NCBI GenBank assembly: GCA_000151295.1
Contig: GG745332.1
Coordinates: 294,985 to 358,984 of the forward strand
From: Allomyces macrogynus ATCC 38327
Lineage: Eukaryota > Blastocladiomycota > Blastocladiomycetes > Blastocladiales > Blastocladiaceae
Direction of reading: 5' to 3'
Length of the DNA stretch: 64,000 bases
The first letter of the stretch is position 1, and every line of letters starts with the position of its first letter. This document shows positions 56,201-64,000 of this stretch, one piece after another. The notes under the pieces are model-generated. The model did no database searches. It was not told the DNA's origin and was given only the letters and a program-made list of their open reading frames with translations. The position numbers and the translations under genes are program-made.

Positions 56201-57322
56201 GGCGCCGCGACCGCATCGAGTGGGAACCATGGTTCCACGTCGGCATCGGCCGTTGGGTCGAGATCATCCATGCTTTGGCCGAGTCTCGACCGCACCCAGG
56301 TCGACTTTGGAGGCGGCGTCGCGGCCAATGAGACGCGGTACAACCCGTTCCAGCCGGTCCAGCCGACAACCACGACGACGAGCAGTACCGGCGCGGCGGG
56401 CCCCGAGTCGGGCGAGGTCCGACGACTGTCGATCCGGCAACGGCGCGGCGTGCGCACGATCCCGCGCCCGATCACGACCACGTCGTCGGTCCTGACCACC
56501 TGGCCGGACGCCAGCGCCGAGGCCGTGACGGGCACACTGATCGTCAAGAAATCGCACCGGCTCGGAGCCTGGCTCGGCCGGCTCGTCGCGTTCTGGGACC
56601 GGTGGCAGGTCGTCAATGTCGTCATCGTCCCGCACCAACGCTTACTGGTCTTGCGTCCCGTCAATCCCGAGGACGCGCGCGCCGTACCGACTTACGACAC
56701 GTTCACTTTCCAGGCGGTCTTCGGGCCCGACGACGTGGCCCGGCGCCGGTGCCGCGTCAAGCAGAACGTGCTCGCCACGCATATATTGCCGGAACGGACC
56801 TGGTACGCGCCGCGGCGCGCCGGGTCGGGGAAGAGCACGACGTCATCGCCGCAAACGCCCGCAAATGTGGTCGCGGCGCGATCCAAGTCGGAGATCAACA
56901 CGCGGATGTCGGCCGGGCAGGCGATCGAGCTCTCGCCGGTGGTCCCGTCGCCGCCGCCACCGACCTACCGCAAGAACTCGCTGCGGTCGCCGCATGGGAC
57001 GGCCACCACCGCGGGAACGCCTGTGCGGTGTGACTGTGTGTCGCGCACGCCCGCGGATCCGAAAATGGCCGCGGATACGAACGCGCCCGTGGTCGTTGTC
57101 GACTGGCGGCAGTTTGAGGTGCTGTCGGCATACCACAACTACGTGTTCCAGACGGAGACCGAGGAACAGACCGAGTTGTGGGTGAAGGTCCTGCGGCAAG
57201 CCCTGGCGGGGGTGCCCGACCCGTCGGCAGGACGAAGGCCCGTGTCGCTCGCGACGCCGGCGACGGGGACGACGCCGCGGACGGGGGAGAGCCGAGAGTC
57301 TTTGCCGATGCGGGAGTTGTGA
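53271..57322 (+). CDS. Class C (GABA-B-like) G-protein-coupled receptor with C-terminal PH-like domain
   Basis: Residues 1-24 form a signal peptide (RVALLVLLVAALAAPP). The extracellular part is a type-1 periplasmic-binding (venus flytrap) fold: IKIGVLLPLSSPD, QKVAAVVGEMTSPVT, and HYTILTSTDDFSTE in later exons; 54300-55100 carries the second lobe. The exon from about 55150 holds a seven-helix 7TM_3 bundle (LIATFLLVLISIGTL, FCYQILLGIIFMYVSL, VFWAICVYNFGLIVYG and others), and the last helix lies in the 56015 exon (FSLQLLIIYFCTTFAMLAFF). The cytoplasmic tail contains a PH-like domain: TGTLIVKKSHRLG then WDRWQVVNVVIV, a long insert, and NYVFQTETEEQTELWVKVLR as the C-terminal helix. Introns lie near 53955, 54215, 55105 and 55940. 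Ligand unknown; GABA, glutamate or other small solutes are family possibilities. Confidence 0.88.
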
Positions 57323-58240
57323 TTTTGAGGGGTGTAGGGAGGAGGAGGAGGAGGAGGAGTGCGTTTCCGCGCCATGAGTGCTTGCTATGCACTTTCAATT
57401 TTGAAGCAGTTGAATACCATGCTCTGTATTACCCCCCTCGCCTCTCTATCTAATACTCTTTGGCGCGGCCGACGGCAGCACAGCCTTGCACTGCAGGTGC
57501 ACTGCAACAGGCCGCAACGTTGGCAGGGCACGGGTGGAAGCAAAGGCAGGGATCAACGCGGTCATGTGACTAATTCAGTGATTTACTCGGCGCTTCAGCA
57601 TGCCTCCCACTCGTTTGCTGTTTGACTGCTGAACCGCCGAGAACGACGCGGGAACCGCTTCAGCTGCACCGTGCTCCCCCACCACTCGCTGCATTCGGCG
57701 CGCCGACCGCGCTTCTCCTCCGTCCCCGCTCCCCGCCAACACCTGCTCGCGCTTCGGCACTCGGCGCACCGCTGCACGAGACACAACTCTCTCCGTGTGC
57801 CGTGATCGGATTGCGCGCGGCTCGGCTCCCCCTCTCGTACTTCCCCCTGTGTGCACCCCTGGCACGACACGCTTCCGTGATCGAAGCACTCCCCCGCCCG
57901 CCCGTCGACGCACCACTCGCCCCTCGTCTGCTTCGATTGCCCATCCTTGGCGACCGCCGACCACGTCGCCGCACCCGGTTCTCGATCCCCACTTCTCTTC
58001 AGCACTTTTTCCGCCACGGCCGCGAGCCGGTACTTTGCCACTCCGCCCCTGTTACGTCCCTCGCTTGGGCCCAACGTTCGTGCTCCGACCGCACCACCGC
58101 ACCGTACTGGTCCGACCGGAGCTCGCCGTTGACGCGGTCGCGCGCGCCCGGATCCGACTCGCGACTGACTCCGTTGATTACGCAGACCGTGCCCACCCTC
58201 CGATTTCCAACCTCCCTCCACGCCGCGCCGCGCTTTCCAC
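57323..58240. other. Intergenic and 5' leader region before the cyclase gene
   Basis: About 0.9 kb. The plus strand is open in one frame from 57622 to 58284, with composition like a C-rich leader. No separate gene is supported. Confidence 0.45.
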
Positions 58241-61200
58241 GATGCAGACCAACAAGTCCCCCAACCGTCCCAAGAAGGTCGTGAGTTTGAGGTCCGACGG
58301 CCACCCTTCTCCCTCCTCCTCCACACGCCAGCTCTAACCGCACTCGCCCCTCTTCCAGGACGTCCTACAGTGGCGACACTTCGCGCGGCGCCTCGTCCGA
58401 CGCGCTCAACGTGACCGGGTCCATGGACAGTGTCACGATGCCGGCACCGCCCGAGATTTCGCTGACGGGGCCCGACTCGGCGCCGTCCACGCCCACGACC
58501 GCCGCGGCGGCTGCACCGGCAGTCCCAGCGCCGAGTGCGCCGGCGCCGGTCGAGGACGCGCCGATCCCCGTGCGCAACACCGACGCGACCAAAGAGTTTC
58601 GGCGCGAGTTGAATGCGGGCGTGCATGATATCTTTGAGGCATTTCGCGTGGATTTGGGCAAGATGGAGCTGCGCATCAAGGCGGCGAACATCAGTTCGTT
58701 GGAAAAGGTGCGGTCCACCCACGGCGCGGTCCACGATGGGGAGGACGGCAGACTGACGCGTCGTTCGGGTGGGGTGTGTAGGACGAGCTCTCGTTCTTTG
58801 ACAAGCAGGACGAAAAGGAACTGCAGCGGCTTAAGGACCGGCAAGCGCAGGAGCTCGAGCGCGTGAAGCGCGCGTTTGCGACGACGCTTGAGTCGCGCAA
58901 CTTGCGCAAGCGCGGCAAAGTCCTGCAGGCGTCAACCAACTTCACGGCCAAAAACCGCGACATTATCATTCAGTACGCAGACACCCGGGTTCGATTTTTC
59001 CGTCCAGCACCGATCGGTTCGCTGATCTTTTACTTTGGCGGTAACAGGGAGCAGGACAAGGCGCAGAGCGTCACGGCCGAAGTCAAGGCGATGCTCGACG
59101 ACCACCGCACGGCGTTTGAGGAACTGCTCGAGCAGACGGAACTTCGGCACACCAAGACCCGCAAGCAGTTGTCGGCGTCGCAGGAACGCAAGATTCAGGA
59201 TAAGCGCACGCTGATTGAACTCGAGACGGCGCACATGACGCACGAAATGCGCCAGGACCGGCTCAAGGACTTCCAGTTCAAGATGAACCACCAAAAGTCG
59301 CTGGTACGGGATCACGAGGGGGGAGGGGGGGGGGGGGGGAGGTGCACGGTTGTCGGATCTTGGTGGGCTTACGCGTTGGTGCTGGGAACTTGTAGGACAA
59401 GAAAATGGCCGAGCACTTGCGCGACGTTCAGGCGCTCGAGATTCGCCAGATGAAGGAGATGTTTGACCTCGAAATCAAGTCGCTCGAGGAAACGTACGTG
59501 CGCCCTGATCTCTCCACCCTCCTCCGACCGCCCGCTCACGCACACCCTTCTCGCGCCCGTGTAGCCACAACCTCAAGGCCGCCAAGGCGCGCGACCTTGT
59601 GGAAATGCAGGAAACGCACCGGCGCGACGTGCAAAGAGCCAAGGACGTGATTCGCGACGTCGAATTTCTCGTGCGCACGACCGACGTGACGCTGCGGCAC
59701 GAGGCCAACCTGCACACTTTACAGGCGCTACACGCCGAAGAAATCAAGATGGTCGTCGCCCGGCAGGACCAGTTGCGCGCTGGCCGCATGCGTAAATGGC
59801 GCGAGATTCTGCGGTCCGAGACGGGCCTCTCGGGCGACTTTGCCGCAGAGCAGGACGCGGGGCTCGCGCTCGCGTCGCTCTTCATGGACCCAGAAACGAC
59901 GATTACCAAGCGCGCGGCCGCCGCGAACGCGGTGGGCGAGGACGCGGACCAGGCGGCGGCCGTGGCTACGACCAGTACGGACTCGGCGCTCGAGGCGGCG
60001 CTCGCGTCGCTCAAGCTGTCTGTCATGGACGCCGAGGCTGCAGTGAATGGCACGGTCCTCGATCTGGGCAGTGCCATGGCCATCGACGGCAACGCGACGG
60101 GCCCGGCGGCCGATGGCGGGGCCGCTGTCCATGGCACGCACGCGCAGCGCGACGAGCGTGAACGGTTGCAGCAGAAGTTGGTCCGGATTCGCGAGGAGCT
60201 GCGGCAGTTGCGCGACCGGCACAAGGCGCAGTTGCGCGACCTGGTCAAGAAGCAGCAGGAGGAGGTGGCCGTCTACGAGACGACGATTAAGCGGCGAATC
60301 ACGGACTTGACGGCGCAGCATAAGCGGCGCACGGCGCAATTGCTCGAGCAGCAGCGCGTGGAGCTCGAGAGTCTGCACGCGACGCAGGCCAAGGAGTCGG
60401 CCATGGAAGAGTCGGTGCGGTCGGCCGAGCACAAGATGCTCATGGAGCGCAAGACGCTCAACTCGGTGCTGGTGCGTGATCGACGGAGTGCTTTCATCGC
60501 TTTCATCCTTGATACTCACCGCCGCCCTTGTTCTCGATCCAATAGGAAGTGACCGTGGACGGTATCATCAGCATCACGCCGCTGGGCATCATAACGCGGT
60601 TCAATGCCGCGGCCGAGGCCATCTTTGGGTACTCTGCGGGCGAAGTGCTGGGCCGCAACATCAAGATCCTGCAGCCCGAGGAGATTGCCGCCGTGCACGA
60701 CGACCTGCTCAAGAACTATCTCGAGCATGGCGTGCGTCGCGTGATTGGGATCGGTCGCGTTGCTCAGGGCCGGCGCCGCGACGGCAGTCTATTCCCGCTG
60801 CACCTGTCGATTTCCGAGGTCAAGGAAAACGACATGCACCTGTTTACGGGCATTGTGCGCGACCTGACGGCCGAGGTGGCGGCGCAGGAGGCCGACCGCC
60901 GCGAGACGGAGCGCAAGCGCACGCAAATGGAGCTCTTGATTCAGCAGCTGGCGCGCGAACGGTCCAAGTCGGCCGACTTGATTCATTCGATGCTGCCGGC
61001 GTCGATTGTTACGCGGATGCTCCAGGGCGATATTGTCCCGCCCGAGAGCTTTGATGACGCGACGGTGCTGTTTACCGAGATTGATGGGTTCTCGGAACTG
61101 TGCTCGCGGTACACGGCGCTCGATGTCGTGGATTTGCTCGATACGCTCTACTGCGTGTTTGACGAGTACGCTTGTTCTTGCTGCCCGATCGACTAAGGAG

Positions 61201-62191
61201 TGGACTGACATTTCCCGACCCTACCTATATTCCAGGATCCTGCTCAACTACAAGGTCTACAAGGTGGAGACGATCCAGGACTCGCTTGTGGTCGTGGGTG
61301 GCGTGCCCGAGCCCGACGAGGACCACGCGAGCGAGATTGCCAAGCTGGCGCTGCACTTTACCAAAGCCATGACCAAGATCCGCATGCGCAACAACCCGGA
61401 CGTGGAGCTCAAGCTCAAGATCGGCATCCACTCGGGCGCGGTCGTGGCTGGCGTCGTTGGCAAAAAGTGTTCGCGGTATTGCCTGTTTGGCGATACCGTC
61501 AACACGGCGTCGCGCAGTACGTTGTTTCCCCCTTACACCCCTCGTCTCCAATCTCGCGACGCTTCACTGATCCCCGATTCACATTGTGTAGTGAAATCCA
61601 CGTCGGAACCCTCGTGCATCCAACTCTCCACCGCCGCGCAAAAGCGGCTCGCCGCACGCAAGGAACCGTTCCAGATGCAGCGCCGCGGCGAAGTGTCGGT
61701 CAAGGGCAAGGGCACGATGGAGACCTTCTGGCTCACGGGGCTTGAGGGCTTTGAACCGGACTTGGGCATCGTCGACCGCATGATGGTCTCGCAGCGGTCG
61801 CTCGCGTCGTTTGCGACCACGTCCTTCTCGGAACTGCCCAGCGCGCAGTCGGCCAAGGCGGCAGCGGCAGCAGCAGCGGCAGCAGCGGCAGCGGCGCAGA
61901 ATGGGTTTCCAAACCCGGCGCTCCGGCGGCCGGCGAGTCCGGGGCGCGCGTAGGTCGCCGCGGACGCCCAAGGAAGGGTGTGCGGTTGTTGCGGTTGTGG
62001 ATGAGAAACTGGGGCCGGGGCTCGCGAGGACGACAACGCCGGTTGGGAACGTGGTCGTGCGTCGTCGGCCCGCGTGGGAGGACTGGCACGGGTGGAGTGG
62101 CTTGGTCGTGAAGGGACTCGTTTACTGGGCGTCGATTCTCGTGGTGGTATCGGCCGTGCTGTTTGCGTGGGTGCCGCGCCGGCGGAAATGA
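58241..62191 (+). CDS. Coiled-coil, PAS and class III guanylyl cyclase, possibly tail-anchored
   Basis: A candidate start is ATG 58241 (MQTNKSPNRPKK), but its frame does not join exon 2 cleanly. Exons from about 58365 to 60475 encode long coiled coil. PAS domain 60549 to about 60880: DGIISITPLGIITRFN, AEAIFGYSAGEVLG, RRRDGSLFPLHLSI, FTGIVRDLT. A signalling helix (LIHSMLPASIVTRML) leads to the cyclase, 61040-61740, split by introns at about 61170-61235 and 61516-61589. Specificity residues are guanylyl-type: Glu in YKVETIQD and Cys in RYCLFGDTVNTASR. The first metal Asp is Glu (LFTEIDGF); the second (ETIQD) is intact. VKGKGTMETFWLTG closes the domain. Then poly-Ala (61857-61900). The frame stops at 61953, or an intron from 61952 (GTAGGT) to 62028 or 62097 adds a membrane helix (VYWASILVVVSAVLFAW) and stop at 62191. 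Confidence 0.85.
59325..59339. repeat. Homopolymer G run inside intron
   Basis: Fifteen consecutive G, preceded by a G6 run, within the intron of the cyclase gene just after the GTACGG donor at about 59303. It could affect splicing or form a quadruplex in the pre-mRNA, and is prone to sequencing error. Confidence 0.9.
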
Positions 62192-62550
62192 TGCATTCTT
62201 TTTCATCGTCTACATTGTCCACCGGGTGCGGCGGCGCGATCTTGACAAGTAACGAAAGGATGGCGGTGGTTGGGGATGTTCGGCAGAGCATCCTGATCGT
62301 CAAGTTCGTGGTTGCGGGCAATATCCGCGCACGAATCCGCGCACGCAACGCGAGCGGCAAGCGATGGAACCCAAAAGAACGTTGATCCGAGCCAAGACCT
62401 CAAACAAATCGACAAGTCGAGCGCGACGAGCAAGAACGATTACATTGGCTGGTCCTTCACAAACACGCCCTGCCTGCCTGCCTGTCTGCCTCCATCGCGC
62501 CGCTCTCCACCCTCTCCACCCTCCTCCCTACCCGTTCTCCAAGCCGCGCG
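62192..62550. other. Convergent 3' region after the cyclase
   Basis: 3' ends of the cyclase (plus) and the last gene (minus) face each other. A CTGCCTGCCTGCCTGTCTGCCT short repeat occurs at about 62469-62491. No gene seen. Confidence 0.5.
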
Positions 62551-63944
62551 CTATATGTACTTCAACGCGCTCGCCGCTGGCTTCCCTCCCGGCCGCGACC
62601 CGACCAAGAACTCGCCCAGCCGCGCGGAATAGGTCTTGGCAATGTACTCGTGCGGTGGCAACCGGTCCAAGTCCTCATCCACGTCCTCACCATCCCCGCC
62701 ATGATGCGCATCGACGGGCGGCACGGGCGGCGCCGACGGTGACGGCTGCCACCGCGGCGGGATCGTGACGGGCACCGACGACGCGTAGAGCGCGATCGCT
62801 GGCGGTGCGGCGGCGGCGCCATTGGTCGGTGCAGGGTCCACCTCCTCGTCATCCTCATCGTCAGAGACGGCGATATCCGCGACGGCCGCGGCGAGCGACG
62901 ACGGGGTTGGGCGGCGCGGGGACGCCGACGCGTCTTCGTCGAGGAGGAACAGGTCGTCATCGGCATCATCGAGAATCGGGATCGACGGCGCCGGCGCGTC
63001 CGCGGTCGTCGGCGGCGTCGGCGTGCGCGGGGGCTTTGCCATGCGTGGCGCCTTTGGCGACGTCCGCGTCGTTGCTGGGACCACCAGTGCGTCAGTCCAC
63101 GTCGCACTCAACACCTGGTCGCGATCGGGCACGTTTGACCCGGGCACCAAACTCGTCGCGAGGAACCCCGGGCGCACGGTGCCCGCGACAAACCCGGTCG
63201 GGTCGCGCACAATTGGCAGTGGTGGGAGTCCGTCCGTGTGCCCGTTCAACTCGGCGCCGCTGTGCTTGGCGCGGTAGACGGCGGCAAACAGACAGTCGCG
63301 TTCATTGGTGACTTGCGCGTCGAGCGCGCGCAGCTTGGCCTCTTCCTGCGCGCGAATCTGCGCGAGTCGCGCCTCCATGTCGGCGTGCTGCCGCGCCATG
63401 AAATCCGAGTAGGTCGCGTCGAGACTGGCGAGAATGGCCTGCAGGTCCTTGGTCAGTTCGGCGCCGGGCAAGTTGGCGCCAAAGGACCGGTCGGGCGCGA
63501 TGACGAGTTGGTAGAGAGACGAGAAGTGCGGCGAGGCCTTGAGGAGCTCGACGTCGCGGCCGTACTAGTTGAATAAAGAAACCGATTAGACAAATCGTCC
63601 ACTTAACGACAACCCCGACAGACAACAAACAACAACGGTACCAAGACGTGCTTGGTCACGGCCAACCGGTGGTCGAGCGGCGTGAGCACGGGCAACGCCT
63701 GCTCGTCGTCGTCCTCGACACCATACACTTCGGCCTTGCAATTCTGGCAGTAGAGCCACTTCATGCGACATTGGTCCAGGTCGCGCACTTGGACCAGCGC
63801 CGTGTACTCGACCTTGATCGAGTGCGGCAGGCACTTGGCCATGTAACCCTCGGATGGGCCATCCTGGACCAAAAAGGCTGTGTCAGGCGCGGCAGCGAGC
63901 TGGAAGGAAACGTTCAGGCACGGGCACGACGCGAGCTGCGCCAT
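62551..63944 (-). CDS. Protein with PRAS40-like or S40-like motifs, function unknown
   Basis: Exon 1 runs from ATG 63944 to about 63641 and exon 2 from about 63567 to 62551, joined by an intron with GTACCG donor and CAACTAG acceptor. The N-terminus holds a Cys-containing region (CRMKWLYCQNCKAEVYG) that may bind zinc. A coiled coil follows (HADMEARLAQIRAQEEAKLR). The disordered middle has DDDLFLLDEDAS, which recalls the raptor-binding stretch FVMDEDA of PRAS40, and then SSVPVTIPP, like SLPVSVP of PRAS40. The C-terminus has DRLPPHEYIAKTY, closer to the PPHEYLAR of plant S40 proteins. I cannot decide between these. The start ATG is in GCGCCATGG context. The role, perhaps in TOR signalling, is speculative. 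Confidence 0.6.
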
Positions 63945-64000
63945 GGTGGCGATGCGGTGCGGCGATGCGGTGAGGCGGTGTCGGCGGCTGCAGCGGCTGG

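Noticed and set aside
57622..58284. Open frame that is in phase with exon 2 of the cyclase gene
   Set aside because: Phase agrees, but the translation is Pro/Arg/Leu-rich like a C-rich leader, so I did not extend the protein; a transcript is needed to exclude it.

Overview
The window is a GC-rich, gene-dense nuclear segment of a fungus. Nearly every gene is eukaryotic and spliced. Introns are short (mostly 50-130 bases), with GTACG/GTGCG-like donors, CTNAC/CTGAC branch sites and CAG/TAG acceptors. Start codons often sit in a CCACC-ATG-like context. Three genes point to an early-diverging, probably zoosporic fungus such as Blastocladiomycota or a chytrid: a class C (GABA-B-like) receptor, a class III guanylyl cyclase, and a gamma subunit of the fungal type. 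Class C receptors and guanylyl cyclases are missing or very rare in Dikarya. The species assignment is inference.

Layout: (0-10 kb) a minus-strand HR1-like coiled-coil protein cut by the window edge; a long plus-strand coiled-coil/SIM/RING protein resembling SUMO-targeted ubiquitin ligases; a PQ-loop vacuolar transporter; and lunapark, interrupted by a 369-base assembly gap. (10-25 kb) Yck-type casein kinase 1, a TGL-type patatin lipase, DPH4, tRNA-Val(CAC), proteasome subunit beta5 (PRE2), RBX1, a Ser/Thr-rich unknown, an MRH-domain membrane protein and phosphopantothenate-cysteine ligase. (25-45 kb) NPL4, an RGS protein, Ras, cyclin L, NOG1, an NDR/Cbk1 kinase, an ADP-ribose pyrophosphatase and NOC2. 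(45-64 kb) an alpha-arrestin, an unknown disordered protein, G-protein gamma, a class C receptor with a PH-like tail, a PAS/guanylyl cyclase with a possible tail anchor, and a protein with PRAS40-like or S40-like motifs.

Functional themes. Signalling: class C receptor, G-gamma, RGS, guanylyl cyclase, Ras, CK1 and NDR kinase. Ubiquitin/proteasome: STUbL-like RING protein, RBX1, NPL4, PRE2 and a PPxY arrestin. Ribosome and translation: NOG1, NOC2, DPH4 and tRNA-Val. Nothing indicates operons, CRISPR, prophage or transposon genes. Gene order looks like ordinary fungal chromosome, often with divergent pairs sharing 0.4-1 kb promoters.

The most interesting items are the PAS/cyclase gene (altered first metal residue, optional C-terminal membrane segment), the receptor with a cytoplasmic PH-like domain, and the giant coiled-coil STUbL-like gene. 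All gene models were read by eye, so some first exons and junctions are uncertain, as stated in each entry.
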